Shown here one piece after another: positions 46,493-55,571 of a stretch of DNA of 64,000 nt. This DNA comes from Thalassospira sp. Lineage in GTDB: Bacteria > Pseudomonadota > Alphaproteobacteria > Rhodospirillales > Thalassospiraceae. How positions within the stretch are numbered: position 1 is the stretch's first letter; every line of letters begins with the position of its first letter. The stretch lies in assembly GCF_030690045.1 (NCBI RefSeq), contig NZ_JAUYHK010000005.1, forward strand, positions 62,001-126,000, given 5' to 3'. The notes beneath the pieces were generated by a model, which made no database searches, had not been told where the DNA came from, and worked only from the letters and a program-made list of their open reading frames with translations. A program made the position numbers and the translations under genes.

Positions 46493-46939
46493 TCAGACAG
46501 CGCGGAACAATCCGGTTGAAACCGGGCGTTCGGGCCTGCGCTTGCGCATCAGCTTTAACATCGTTTCAATCGAAATCGATTGCAGGGTGGCATAGGTGAT
46601 CGCCTCGATCTCATCCATCACCAGCGACAAAGCCACCCCGGCATTGGTATCCTGAACAATCCCGCTGGATGGCCCGGCACCAACTTCTTCAAACAACTCA
46701 ACCACATCCAGCAAGGTTGTGCGTTTGGCATTGCCGCAAAACCGGTATCCGCCCCCGGCACCACGCACCGATTCCACCAACCCGGCCCGGCCCAGATCGC
46801 GCAGAACCTTGGCCAGATGATTGGTGGAAATGCCATAACGTTCGGCGATTTCGGCCGCCGATAATTGCCGGTCAGTATCTTCGGCCAGTTCCAGTACGGC
46901 ATACAGGGCAAACAGGGTTGCCTTTTGTAAGGACATCAT
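46493..46939 (-). CDS. Rrf2 family transcriptional regulator
   Basis: A 148-residue winged-helix regulator. It opens with SLQKATLFALYAVLELAEDTDRQLSAAEIAERYGISTNHLAKVLRDLGRAGLVESVRGAGGGYRF, the typical Rrf2 DNA-binding half. Rrf2 proteins such as NsrR and IscR carry three Cys for an Fe-S cluster; here only one Cys (FCGN) is visible, so an Fe-S sensor is unlikely. The start at 46939 has AAGGGG upstream and lies 4 bases after the GNAT stop. Confidence 0.88.
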   Translation of the reverse strand: MMSLQKATLFALYAVLELAEDTDRQLSAAEIAERYGISTNHLAKVLRDLGRAGLVESVRGAGGGYRFCGNAKRTTLLDVVELFEEVGAGPSSGIVQDTNAGVALSLVMDEIEAITYATLQSISIETMLKLMRKRRPERPVSTGLFRAV

Positions 46940-46943
46940 GGCG

Positions 46944-47441
46944 TTACACCCCTTCGTCCATATCGGTTTCAAGCTGAATAAAGGGGCCCGCCATCATGCC
47001 CTGGGCGCGGAAAAACGACATCAGATCGGTCGCATCGCGCGGGATCATGGTGCGGATTTTGGTCACACCGGCCTTGCGGAAACATTTGCAAATTTCGTCA
47101 TACAGGATCGACCCGATCCCGCCCATGCGTAAATCAGGCTCGACGCTGACCGTCCCGACCCAGCCACACGGCACCGAATTGAACTCCCACGACCGGACTT
47201 CGCCAAAGATACAGCCCAAAAGCTGCCCTTTTTCCTCGGCCACCAGAAAAAACCGCTGATCCTTGCGATTGCCATAGCGCACAAAAAGATCATCCCAGTA
47301 TTCCGGTTTGCGCAGGCCCGTTGTCCTGTCATCCAGATCAACCACATTGGGCAAATCTTCCAGAATTGCGGGCCGGATATCAATTTTATGCTCGCCAATC
47401 GAGACCGAGTTATAACCCGGTTTATGTTGCGCAGCGTCCAC
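46944..47441 (-). CDS. GNAT family N-acetyltransferase
   Basis: A 165-residue acetyltransferase. The acetyl-CoA loop reads VSVEPDLRMGGIGSILYDEICKCF (R/Q-x-x-G-x-G/A pattern) and the fold's N-terminal IRPAILEDLPNVVDLD is typical. No ATG is available; GTG 47441 with AAAGG 9 bases upstream is the probable start. It precedes the rrf2 gene on the same strand by 4 bases. Acceptor is unknown; pairing with Rrf2 suggests that the regulator responds to the acetyltransferase's substrate or product. Confidence 0.82.
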   Translation of the reverse strand: MDAAQHKPGYNSVSIGEHKIDIRPAILEDLPNVVDLDDRTTGLRKPEYWDDLFVRYGNRKDQRFFLVAEEKGQLLGCIFGEVRSWEFNSVPCGWVGTVSVEPDLRMGGIGSILYDEICKCFRKAGVTKIRTMIPRDATDLMSFFRAQGMMAGPFIQLETDMDEGV

Positions 47442-47885
47442 TACTTGTGCCTTTCGTCTTCCTCAGGCCGTGCCAAAGCAAAGGCATCAGGCCCGTTTCA
47501 GGCGGGAATCCGTCCTGAAATACGTAATTTCGTACGATTATACTACACTGCACAGGGGGATGGCGGCAACGATAAGTTCCTTGTACCACGGGCAAGTCAT
47601 TTCACCCGGCAAAAGAACGGCCTTTCTTCCCATAACCCGGCCCCGCATCCGGGGCAAGACAAAAGGGCAATGGCACAAGCCATTCTGCCCGCTTTAAAAC
47701 CGGCCTTTGTCTTGCCGCAAAGCGTGAATAGATGCGGTGTGGCAGATGATACAGACATTGACAGCAAGGCGAAGTCATGGCTTATCGCGACACAGCTTTC
47801 CGTACTGTCAAAATCATCCGGGGTCGCCGGTCGCGACCGGATTTTGGCAATGACGGATTTTTCGACCAGAGGAGTTTGGCACGCA
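47442..47885. other. Divergent region between GNAT/rrf2 operon and lrp
   Basis: 444 bases. The frame of the downstream Lrp gene stays open through all of it, but the translation lacks any conserved look and has no good ribosome site, so I treat it as non-coding. A 14-base dyad TACGTAATTTCGTA (47521-47534), six of seven pairs matching, followed by a TATACT box near 47538, is a candidate operator and promoter for one of the flanking regulator genes. Confidence 0.5.
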
Positions 47886-48365
47886 ATGGCGCGCAATCGT
47901 TATGATGCAATCGATCGCAAAATTCTTCTTGAAATTCAGGAAGATGGCCGAATTTCAATGGTTGAACTGGCCGAAAAGGTCGGGTTGTCGGTCTCTCCCT
48001 GCTTGCGCCGATTGCGCAAACTAGAAGAAAGCGGCGTCATTCGCAAATATGTTGCCCTGCTGGACCCGGCTCATTTGCGCCTTGGGGTCAATGTCTTTGT
48101 CACCGTATCGCTGACCCAGCATGACGAACCGTCCCTGCGCCGGTTTGAAACCGCCGTACAGCAAAGCCCGGAAATTGTCGATTGTTATGCGATGGTCGGC
48201 AATCAGGATTACATGATGCGCATCGTCGTGCGCGACCCGGCCGCCTATCAGCGCCTGTTATCCGACGTCCTGATGAAATTGCCCGGTGTCGCCAATATCA
48301 AATCCAGCTTCACCCTGCACGAAGTCAAAAACAGCACCAAATTACCGGTGCACGACGCCGAATAA
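47886..48365 (+). CDS. Lrp/AsnC family transcriptional regulator
   Basis: A 159-residue regulator. The N-terminal helix-turn-helix is IDRKILLEIQEDGRISMVELAEKVGLSVSPCLRRLRKLEESGVIRKYVALLDP, followed by the AsnC/RAM ligand domain with VFVTVSLTQHDE and VVDCYAMVGNQDYMMRIVVRD. Members respond to amino acids as octamers. Start 47886 has GAGGAG at 11 bases. It runs toward the MATE gene with a short 12-base gap. Confidence 0.9.
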   Translation: MARNRYDAIDRKILLEIQEDGRISMVELAEKVGLSVSPCLRRLRKLEESGVIRKYVALLDPAHLRLGVNVFVTVSLTQHDEPSLRRFETAVQQSPEIVDCYAMVGNQDYMMRIVVRDPAAYQRLLSDVLMKLPGVANIKSSFTLHEVKNSTKLPVHDAE

Positions 48366-48377
48366 CCCCAAAAGCCG

Positions 48378-49709
48378 TCAGGCCCCCTGCGGTTTCGGGA
48401 TGATGGTTGGATAAAGCCAGACCAGCGTCACCCCACGCAGCAAAAGGAACACATTCAGCGCCGCCCACAGGCCATGATTGCTGCCCGTCATCATCGCCCC
48501 CCATGCCAGAATGGCAAACAGCCCGACCGACACCAACATCATATTGCGCCATGCCCGGGTTTGCATCGCCCCCAGAAACACGCCATCAAACTGAAATCCC
48601 AAAACACCCGATACCGGCAGTAAAACCGCCCATCCCATATATCGGTATGCCTCGATCCGGACGGCCTCAATACCCGTCAGTCCCTTGATGATGAAAATGC
48701 CAAGGGCGGCAAAAACCAGTGTCATCACCACCGCCGAGACCACCGACCAGATCGTGGTTTTGCGGACCGCCCATAAAAACTGTTGCCGCCGCCCCGCCCC
48801 ATAGGCCCGCCCGACCAGCGTTTCCGCCGCATGGGCAAACCCGTCCAGCGCAAAGGACCCAAACACCAGAAAATTCTGCAAAACCGCATTGGCCGCCAGC
48901 GTCACCTCGCCCATACGGGCGCTGAAACTGGTAAACAGGGCGAATGCCGATGTCAGGGCCAGGGTACGGATAAAAATATCGCCATTGACCCGCATCAGCC
49001 GGGTCAGTTCCACCCGGTTGAAAATGCCAATGCCGCGCCATGATCCGCCCAGCCGTTTCAAATGCGACTGCATCAGATACCAGCCCAGAACCACCCCGGA
49101 ATAATCGGCAATCACCGTCGCCCCGGCAACCCCGCGCACGTCCCAGCCAAATCCCTGCACAAACAGGATATCCAGCACAATATTCAGGCCGTTCAGCACC
49201 ACCTGAAAAATAAAGATCGCCCGGCTGTCGCCCATCGCCAACAACCAGCCCAGCATGCAATATTGCATCAATGTGGCGGGCGATGCCCAGATCCGCACAT
49301 GGAAATAATCCCGCGCTGCCGCTTCAACCATGCCACCGGGCGCAATCAGCGACATCGCAAGATCAATGATCGGTCCTTGCAACAGCATGACCAGACCACC
49401 CGCCACCACCGCAATCACCGCCCCGCGCGCAAAAACCGCGCGCACCGCATTGCCATCGCGCCGCCCGACGGCCTGTGCCGCAAGCCCGGTGGTCGCCATG
49501 CGCAAAAAGCCAAAGCTCCAGAACACATAACTGAAAATCAGCGCCCCGACCGCGACCGCCCCGATATAATGCGGGCTGTCCAGATGGCCAACCACGGCGG
49601 TATCGGCCGCCCCCAGCAACGGCACGGTGGCATTGGACAGGATAATCGGCAATGTCAGTTTCAGGACACGCCGGTCTCCCATGCCGGGCCAGATACGGGA
49701 ACGGGACAT
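48378..49709 (-). CDS. MATE family efflux transporter (DinF-like)
   Basis: A 443-residue protein with about 12 hydrophobic segments. The N-terminal MATE unit is VLKLTLPIILSNATVPLLGAADTAVVGHLDSPHYIGAVAVG, and LGWLLAMGDSRAIFIFQVVLNGLNIVLDILFV is the DinF-group landmark. It is an Na+- or H+-driven exporter of toxic organic compounds. No LexA-type box could be recognised in the upstream region, so I do not assert SOS control. Confidence 0.9.
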   Translation of the reverse strand: MSRSRIWPGMGDRRVLKLTLPIILSNATVPLLGAADTAVVGHLDSPHYIGAVAVGALIFSYVFWSFGFLRMATTGLAAQAVGRRDGNAVRAVFARGAVIAVVAGGLVMLLQGPIIDLAMSLIAPGGMVEAAARDYFHVRIWASPATLMQYCMLGWLLAMGDSRAIFIFQVVLNGLNIVLDILFVQGFGWDVRGVAGATVIADYSGVVLGWYLMQSHLKRLGGSWRGIGIFNRVELTRLMRVNGDIFIRTLALTSAFALFTSFSARMGEVTLAANAVLQNFLVFGSFALDGFAHAAETLVGRAYGAGRRQQFLWAVRKTTIWSVVSAVVMTLVFAALGIFIIKGLTGIEAVRIEAYRYMGWAVLLPVSGVLGFQFDGVFLGAMQTRAWRNMMLVSVGLFAILAWGAMMTGSNHGLWAALNVFLLLRGVTLVWLYPTIIPKPQGA

Positions 49710-50146
49710 ATGGACAACTCTGACTGATAAAACAACGATCTGACGCGGCGCACACCTTGTTGCAAGATATCGGGCAAATCAATTGCTTTCTGACCGGCCC
49801 CGCACAAGGTCTCCCCTTTCCGTCGCCGGGTGATAAAACCGCAACGTCATTTGGCACTGTGGCGATACCGACCGAAAATGTTCAATTGTTCACAAGATGA
49901 AAATTGATCGCAATACAGAATTTGCATTTCCAGAAAACCCAACAAAACCGCTACATTTGCGGCCATTAAGTCCGATATGGAAATTGTTATGGCTTCGGCT
50001 TTTGACGGATTTGTGAAGGATTGCATCATCTTATCCCCACACTTATCCACAGGTATTATAAAAGCGTTTTCACACAAGAATCTTGCGCCTTTTTGTTGCT
50101 TGCGGCAGGGTACAGAAAATTCCGCATTGCAACCAAGGAAGTAACC
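49710..50146. other. Divergent intergenic region with DnaA-box-like motifs
   Basis: 437 bases between the MATE and esterase genes without a convincing gene. It includes TTATCCCCA (50031-50039) and a consensus DnaA box TTATCCACA (50043-50051) in tandem, followed by an AT-rich stretch TATTATAAAAG. No other structure is evident. Confidence 0.5.
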
Positions 50147-50842
50147 ATGACCCTCGCCGCCCTTGACGGCCCGATATTTCCCGCTGCCTCCGGCACAGTC
50201 AAAAGCATCGTTGTCTTGCTGCATGGTTATGGGGCGGATGGCAATGACCTGATTGGTCTGGCCCCGCATTTTGCCCGTGCCCTGCCCGACACGGTGTTTT
50301 ATTCCCCCAATGCGCCGCAACCGTGCGAAATGTCACCCTTTGGCCGTCAATGGTTCAGTCTGGCGGCCTATGATCCCGAATTTCTGCGCCGCAAACCCGA
50401 AACCATGTCCGGTGCCTTGCGCGCCATGGCCGAAGGCGCCCGGCAAAGTGCCACATCCATTGATCTGTTTATTGACAACCTGCTTGCACAGCACAAACTT
50501 GATGCTGGAAAATTGGCCCTGATCGGCTTTTCCCAGGGCACGATGATGGCCCTGCAAACCGCCCCGCGCCGCAAGGATTGCCTTGCCGGGATTGTCGGTT
50601 TTTCCGGGGCTTTGCTGGGGGGCGAAACCCTTGCCGCCGAAACGCTGAACAAACCGCCGGTTTTGCTGGTGCATGGCACGACCGATCCGGTCGTCCCGGT
50701 CGAAGCATCGCGTCTGGCCCGTGACACCCTGATGCAAACCGGTTTTGACATAACGCTGCATGAACGCCCCGGCCTGCAACACGGCATTGATGAACAGGGC
50801 ATTGCGCTGGCAACACAGTTTTTAAAAGAACACCTTTCCTGA
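50147..50842 (+). CDS. Phospholipase/carboxylesterase family hydrolase
   Basis: A 231-residue alpha/beta hydrolase of the PF02230 type. The N-terminal VLLHGYGADGNDLIGLAPHFARALPD is typical; the nucleophile elbow is GFSQGTMMAL, the Asp lies in GTTDPVVPVE, and the His in GLQHGIDEQG. It is similar to carboxylesterase YpfH. The start at 50147 has an AAGGAAG site. Likely acts on short-chain esters or lysophospholipids. Confidence 0.9.
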   Translation: MTLAALDGPIFPAASGTVKSIVVLLHGYGADGNDLIGLAPHFARALPDTVFYSPNAPQPCEMSPFGRQWFSLAAYDPEFLRRKPETMSGALRAMAEGARQSATSIDLFIDNLLAQHKLDAGKLALIGFSQGTMMALQTAPRRKDCLAGIVGFSGALLGGETLAAETLNKPPVLLVHGTTDPVVPVEASRLARDTLMQTGFDITLHERPGLQHGIDEQGIALATQFLKEHLS

Positions 50843-51024
50843 TTTTATCCATCAGGATTGCAATACCAAACCCCTACACGCCATATCGCGTGTAGGGGTT
50901 CATTTAAATCACTAATGCACCTTGAAATACCCCCACCCCACCACAATAAGTAGGATATCCCCTCACAATGGATAGGTTTACTATCCGTATGAGAGATTGG
51001 GTTATCGCCAAGGAGGCTGTTCGC

Positions 51025-52725
51025 ATGCTGCAAAGATTCAAGATAGGCCACAAAATTATCAGCCTGTCGCTGCTGGCCCTGGTCGGGCTGATCATCATTT
51101 CAACCGCCGAACTTATGAGCCTGCGGACAACCTTGCTGGAAGACCGCAAGGACAAGATCAGGGCGTCAACCGAATTACTGGTCTCCATTGCCGATGGTTA
51201 TCAGCAGCGTGTCAATCGCGGCGAAATGGATCAGCAACAGGCAATTGACGAGTTTTACTCCGCCACATCCGCCGGAAAATATGACGGTGATATTGGTTAT
51301 TTCTTTTCCTTTACCACCGATTTCCTGACCAAAATGCATGCGGCCAATCCTGCGCTTGTCGGGCAAAACCTTGGCACGCTGCAAGATTCGAACGGCACCT
51401 ATTTCATCCGTGAACTGGTCAAGGCCGGTAATAATCCGCAAGGTGGATTTTCAAGCTATCTGTGGCCCAAACCCGGCCTGCCCAAAGAACAGACCTATGA
51501 AAAACTTTCTTACGCCCATCCCCTGCCCTGGGGGGATATTCTGGGCACGGGTATTTATATCGACGATGTCGATACCGCCTTTTACGAAAGTGCGACGGTT
51601 GCTATCATCATCACGATCATCATTTTTATCATTCTGGCCGCTTTTGGTGTCCTGATCGGACGCGATATTTCATCCGGCCTTAAAAAACTGTCCAACCGCA
51701 TGTCGTTGATTGCAAGCGGCAATCTGGACGGCGAAATCGAAGGACAGAATCGCGGTGACGAAGTTGGCGACATGGCCCTGACGGTGGTTGCCTTCCGTCA
51801 GCAGGCCGTTGAAAACCGTACCCTGCAAAACCGCCAACGCGAAATGGAAAGCAAGGCCGAAGAACAGCGCCGTTCCGACCTGCTTGACATGGCAGATTCG
51901 CTTGAAAAACGGGTCAAGGGTCTGATCCGCTCCATTTCAGCCTCGATCACCGATATGAAAACCGCCAGTCAGGAAATGCAGGTGGCTTCCAATACCAACA
52001 GCGAACTTTCCACCGCCGTTGCCTCCGCCACGGCCCAGACATCGGCCAATGTCCAGACCGTCTCGGCCGCGGCAGAAGAACTGACCGCCTCCAGCGATGA
52101 AATTGCCCAGCAAATTTCCCATTCGGCCAATGTCGCCGATCAGGCCAATGCCGAGGCCGCCCGCACCAACGAAACCATCACCGGTCTGGCCGATGCAGCC
52201 CAACGCATTGGCGATGTTGCCAAACTGATTGGCGACATCGCCAGCCAGACCAACCTTCTGGCGCTGAATGCCACAATCGAGGCGGCACGGGCTGGCGATG
52301 CCGGCAAGGGTTTTGCCGTCGTCGCCAGCGAGGTCAAAAACCTTGCCAATCAGACCGCCCGTGCGACCGAGGAAATCAACCAGCAAATCGCCTCGGTTCA
52401 AAATGAAACCGGCGAAGCCGTCGAAGCCATAAGGCGGATTTCCGATACCATCGCCCGTGTCGCTGAAAGTTCCACCGCAATTTCCGCCGCGGTCGAAGAA
52501 CAACATGCGGCCATCGGCGAGATTTCCCGCAATGTCCAACAGGCCGCCAGCGGCACCCGCGAGGTTTCGCAACGCATTGGCACGGTCAATGAAAACGCCG
52601 CCAAGGTCACATCGGGCACCGGCCATCTGGCCCGGTCGGCCGAAAAACTGGTGACCGAAGCCGTCTCGCTTGATCAGGCCGTGGAAACCTTCCTCGCCGA
52701 TCTGCGCAAAAACGCCAGCGCCTGA
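51025..52725 (+). CDS. Methyl-accepting chemotaxis protein with a single-Cache domain
   Basis: A 566-residue chemoreceptor. One N-terminal membrane helix ([19 protein letters not shown]), a periplasmic single Cache domain ([32 protein letters not shown] ... [11 protein letters not shown] ... [21 protein letters not shown]), a second helix ([21 protein letters not shown]), a HAMP linker, then the signalling tip [47 protein letters not shown]. No CheR-tethering pentapeptide is present. Single-Cache receptors often bind small carboxylates. Start 51025 has a perfect AAGGAGG site. A bidirectional terminator follows. Confidence 0.94.
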   Translation: MLQRFKIGHKIISLSLLALVGLIIISTAELMSLRTTLLEDRKDKIRASTELLVSIADGYQQRVNRGEMDQQQAIDEFYSATSAGKYDGDIGYFFSFTTDFLTKMHAANPALVGQNLGTLQDSNGTYFIRELVKAGNNPQGGFSSYLWPKPGLPKEQTYEKLSYAHPLPWGDILGTGIYIDDVDTAFYESATVAIIITIIIFIILAAFGVLIGRDISSGLKKLSNRMSLIASGNLDGEIEGQNRGDEVGDMALTVVAFRQQAVENRTLQNRQREMESKAEEQRRSDLLDMADSLEKRVKGLIRSISASITDMKTASQEMQVASNTNSELSTAVASATAQTSANVQTVSAAAEELTASSDEIAQQISHSANVADQANAEAARTNETITGLADAAQRIGDVAKLIGDIASQTNLLALNATIEAARAGDAGKGFAVVASEVKNLANQTARATEEINQQIASVQNETGEAVEAIRRISDTIARVAESSTAISAAVEEQHAAIGEISRNVQQAASGTREVSQRIGTVNENAAKVTSGTGHLARSAEKLVTEAVSLDQAVETFLADLRKNASA

Positions 52726-52741
52726 TCAGAACCAACCCAAT

Positions 52742-52781
52742 ACAAAAGCCGCTGCAGGTAAAAACCGGCAGCGGCTTTTGT
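52742..52781. terminator. Bidirectional terminator, MCP / YceI gene
   Basis: A 14-bp stem ACAAAAGCCGCTGC (52742-52755) and GCAGCGGCTTTTGT (52768-52781) with T-tracts in both directions. Confidence 0.85.
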
Positions 52782-52797
52782 CTGTTCGGGTCCCGGA

Positions 52798-53373
52798 TTA
52801 ACGGGTCGCCGTGATATCGATTTTAATGGTCACATCATCACCGACCTGGGCGGTGTCGCTCCACTGCCCCTGCCCGACGCCAAACGCCGTGCGCTGGATC
52901 GTGACTTCGCCACTGGCTTTCGCCCCATTACCATCAATCGTCAGGCTGAAGGGCAATTGAACTTCCTGTGTCACATCGCGAATCGTCAGATCGGCAATCG
53001 CTTCATACATGCCCGGCGAGATTTCGCGAAATTCCTTTGTTTCAAATTTCGCCATCGGCCATTGCGCCACATCAAACCAATCCGCCGATGCAATCTGACC
53101 ATCCCGGTCGGCATTCTCTGTATTGACCGAGGCAATATCGATCAGCACCGAAACCTTTGATCCGGCAAGATCATCGGGCGCAAAAACGATATTGGCATCA
53201 AAGGTTTCAAACGCCCCGTCAAACGACGCGCCAAGCTGGGTGCCGGTAAAAGTGACGGCACTGTCACCCGCCGCAACACTCCAGTTATCGGCGGCAAGGG
53301 CCGATGCACTGCCCCCGGTCAGCAAGGCCACCATCGTCATCGAAGCAAAAAAGCCGGAAATTTTCTGGGTCAT
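52798..53373 (-). CDS. YceI family periplasmic protein (copy 2 of cluster)
   Basis: A 191-residue exported lipocalin-like protein: Sec signal (residues 1-~28, ALAAD) and the YceI barrel with SAVTFTGTQLGASFDGAFETFDANIVFAPDDLAGSKVSVLID and ADWFDVAQWPMAKFETKEF. YceI proteins bind isoprenoid quinones or other lipids in the periplasm. It starts 5 bases after the cytochrome b561 gene on the same strand. A second YceI gene sits upstream of that cytochrome. Confidence 0.9.
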   Translation of the reverse strand: MTQKISGFFASMTMVALLTGGSASALAADNWSVAAGDSAVTFTGTQLGASFDGAFETFDANIVFAPDDLAGSKVSVLIDIASVNTENADRDGQIASADWFDVAQWPMAKFETKEFREISPGMYEAIADLTIRDVTQEVQLPFSLTIDGNGAKASGEVTIQRTAFGVGQGQWSDTAQVGDDVTIKIDITATR

Positions 53374-53378
53374 ATTGT

Positions 53379-53930
53379 TTACCTGTCGGAAAAGCCGGGC
53401 AACATCCGGCGCAATGTCGAATCGCGGTCAATAAAATGATGTTTGAGGGCCGCTGCCACATGCAACCCGACAAGGGCGACAATCCCCCACGACAGCAGCC
53501 AGTGCGTATAACTCAGCGCCGCAAACAGATCCTTGTCGGGCGCCACCAGATCGGGCAACGTAAACAGGCCAAACACACTGACGGAAAAATTCGCCGCCGA
53601 CGACATCAGCCAACCGGTCATCGGCATCGCCAGCATCACGGCATAAAGGACAATATGGGCGATCTTCGCAGCGCGTTTTTCCCATGCCCGGTTGCTGATG
53701 GCATCGGGCGTCGCTTCGCCGGCACGCCAGATGAGGCGCAGCACGGCCAGAAACAAAATGGTGATGCCAATGGATTTGTGACGGGACATCCATTGCAGCT
53801 TTTCAAGCCCCAACGGCAACCAATCCATATACCAGCCAACGGCAAGCACCGAAACGAACAAAACCGCCATGACCCAATGAAAGGTCTTGGCGACGATTCC
53901 AAACCGCAAGGCAGTACTGCGCAGCGACAT
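53379..53930 (-). CDS. Cytochrome b561 family protein
   Basis: A 183-residue four-helix cytochrome with heme His residues in VAKTFHWVMAVLFVSVLAVG, WMSRHKSIGITILFLAVLRLIWR, AKIAHIVLYAVMLAMPMTGWL and THWLLSWGIVALVGLHVAAALKHHFIDRDSTLRRMLPG. It is paired with YceI proteins on both sides, an arrangement seen in other Proteobacteria that suggests electron transfer from a bound quinone. ATG 53930 has a GGAG site; ATG 53948 has none. Confidence 0.9.
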   Translation of the reverse strand: MSLRSTALRFGIVAKTFHWVMAVLFVSVLAVGWYMDWLPLGLEKLQWMSRHKSIGITILFLAVLRLIWRAGEATPDAISNRAWEKRAAKIAHIVLYAVMLAMPMTGWLMSSAANFSVSVFGLFTLPDLVAPDKDLFAALSYTHWLLSWGIVALVGLHVAAALKHHFIDRDSTLRRMLPGFSDR

Positions 53931-53949
53931 CAGGCAGGCTCCGTCCATT

Positions 53950-53990
53950 CAAAAGACGAAAACGGTCCGGGGTATCCCCGAACCGTTTCA
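53950..53990 (-). terminator. Hairpin between the first YceI gene and cytochrome b561 gene
   Basis: AAACGGTCCGGGG (53960-53972) and CCCCGAACCGTTT (53976-53988) form a 12-13-bp stem, followed on the minus strand by TTTTCGTCTTTT. It probably ends the first YceI transcript, giving partial or full separation from the next two genes. Confidence 0.75.
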
Positions 53991-53999
53991 ATCATGGGG

Positions 54000-54590
54000 T
54001 TACTGACGGACCCATTCGCTTTCGATGCGCAATTCCACATCGTCGCCAACGGCCGGGACCAGATAATTCATGCCAAACGCGCTACGGGTAACCGTCCCGG
54101 TTGCCGAAAAACCGGCAATATACAGGCCCGACATCGGATGTGCACCTTCACCATTCAGGGTGACGTCAAGGGTCACCGGGCTGGTCACACCATGCAGGGT
54201 CAGATCGCCGGTCACCTTGGCGGTTTTATCGCCGGTCAGTTCAACCGACGTGCTTTTGAAGGTTGCCGTCGGGAATTCGGCGGTATTGAAGAAGTCCGGG
54301 GTCTGCAAATGACCGTCAAGGGCGGCAACGCCACTGTCAACCGCGGTCAGATCAATGGTCACGGTCAGCGATGAATTGGCCGGGGCGTCGCGGTCCAGAA
54401 CCAGTTCCCCGTCAATGCCGCCAAAACGACCCTGAAAATTGGAAAAGCCCAGATGACTGACCGCGAAAACAACGCTGGTATGTTCGGTATCGAATTTATA
54501 GGTTTCGGCCGCCTGAACGCTCAAAGCCGCAGAAGACAGACCGGCAACAATCGCCAGTGCCGCAACAGATTTTTTAACAGATAAAAACAT
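54000..54590 (-). CDS. YceI family periplasmic protein (copy 1 of cluster)
   Basis: A 196-residue YceI protein with a Sec signal (SVQAAETY cleavage near residue 29). The barrel reads YKFDTEHTSVVFAVSHLGFSNFQGRFGGIDGELVLDRDAPANSSLTVTID, typical of E. coli YceI. Start 54590 has GGGAAG. It is closer to canonical YceI than the second copy (52798-53373), so the two are probably functionally diverged. Confidence 0.9.
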   Translation of the reverse strand: MFLSVKKSVAALAIVAGLSSAALSVQAAETYKFDTEHTSVVFAVSHLGFSNFQGRFGGIDGELVLDRDAPANSSLTVTIDLTAVDSGVAALDGHLQTPDFFNTAEFPTATFKSTSVELTGDKTAKVTGDLTLHGVTSPVTLDVTLNGEGAHPMSGLYIAGFSATGTVTRSAFGMNYLVPAVGDDVELRIESEWVRQ

Positions 54591-54788
54591 GGTTTGCTTC
54601 CCTTGGGTCAACGGCAATGCCAAATATGTGGCACTGCAACAAAATACCCTTGGACAATGCCTGTCAAAACCAAAAGCCTCAATCCGCTTGTGGCGCAACA
54701 ATCAGTTTCTATTTGGAAACAATCTGCCACAATATCGCCTCATTACAACGCGAATGTGAACGTCAGAGGCATGGAGATTTGGCCAGAA

Positions 54789-55244
54789 TCAGTTTTCCGC
54801 CGGTTTATCAGGCGGCGAATTGGCAGGGGCGGCTCCACCCTCGACCACATCCAGGCATTCCTTGACCCAGACATCATAAACCGGATGCTCCAGTGCCGAC
54901 AGGCCGGGGCTTGAGGCAAACATCCAGCCGGAAAACACCGACTGGCTTTCCCCGTCGCTCAGGCGCGTATCGACGATTTCCAGAAAACTTGCACTTTCCG
55001 GGCGTTCTTCGGGCGGCGTTCGGAAACAGGCATCGACCGTAATCGACAGGGTGCCAAATTGCGCACTCTGCCCGACCGGGACAGTAAAGGTCGAAATGCG
55101 GGCGGTGATTTTATCAAGCCCCTGTAACTGCGCAATTTTGGCCGGGCGATAATCAAGCGCTTGCGCAAAAAGACCGGTCGCACCACCCCAGACAGACAAG
55201 ATCGAAGCCGACATCAAAATCAGCCTGCAAGAACCGGAAATCAT
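54789..55244 (-). CDS. DUF2155 domain-containing protein
   Basis: A 151-residue exported protein with an N-terminal signal (about 27 residues, GLFAQA). The C-terminal half has the DUF2155 signature SVFSGWMFASSPGLSALEHPVYDVWVKECLD, and a Cys-containing strand (ITVDACFRTPPEERPE). Found in alphaproteobacteria next to mlaD and NDUFA12 genes, as here; function unknown. Its start overlaps the preceding stop by one base (TGATG). Confidence 0.88.
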   Translation of the reverse strand: MISGSCRLILMSASILSVWGGATGLFAQALDYRPAKIAQLQGLDKITARISTFTVPVGQSAQFGTLSITVDACFRTPPEERPESASFLEIVDTRLSDGESQSVFSGWMFASSPGLSALEHPVYDVWVKECLDVVEGGAAPANSPPDKPAEN

Positions 55245-55489
55245 CAGGAATCCTTTTTCGGGGCATCATAGGGATTGCACAGTTCGTTCACCACATCATG
55301 CATGACGCCGCGAAACTGTTCCTCGTCACATCCCATCAACAACGCATCTTCCAGCGCGTCCTGCATCAATTGATGCAGTTCTGCGAAATTTTCGTTCAGA
55401 ACCTTGATCTTTTCGACACACGATAACGGCCCGCCATCGCGCGATTGCCATGTCGGAAAATCAGGGAGAGTCTCTTTGGTCTTGCTCAT
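55244..55489 (-). CDS. Small cytoplasmic protein of unknown function
   Basis: An 81-residue acidic protein without membrane segments or signal: MSKTKETLPDF start, central helical run (NENFAELHQLMQDALEDALLMGCDEEQF) and two Cys. The start at 55489 has a GGAG site at 6 bases. The stop overlaps the DUF2155 gene start by one base, so it is translationally coupled to it. I recognise no family. Confidence 0.65.
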   Translation of the reverse strand: MSKTKETLPDFPTWQSRDGGPLSCVEKIKVLNENFAELHQLMQDALEDALLMGCDEEQFRGVMHDVVNELCNPYDAPKKDS

Positions 55490-55571
55490 ATCGCGGCTCC
55501 GCAAAACAGGGGCACGGAAACAGGGCGCAAATTGCGCGGCAAAACAGGCAAATTCAAGGCCGAAATGACGA

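Noticed and set aside
47388-47885. N-terminal extension of the Lrp gene
   Set aside because: The frame is open for 166 codons upstream but the translation is not protein-like, has no ribosome site, and would make Lrp twice its usual length.
50845-51051. Small minus-strand frame before the MCP gene
   Set aside because: No ribosome site or protein-like composition; it overlaps the MCP ribosome site and start.
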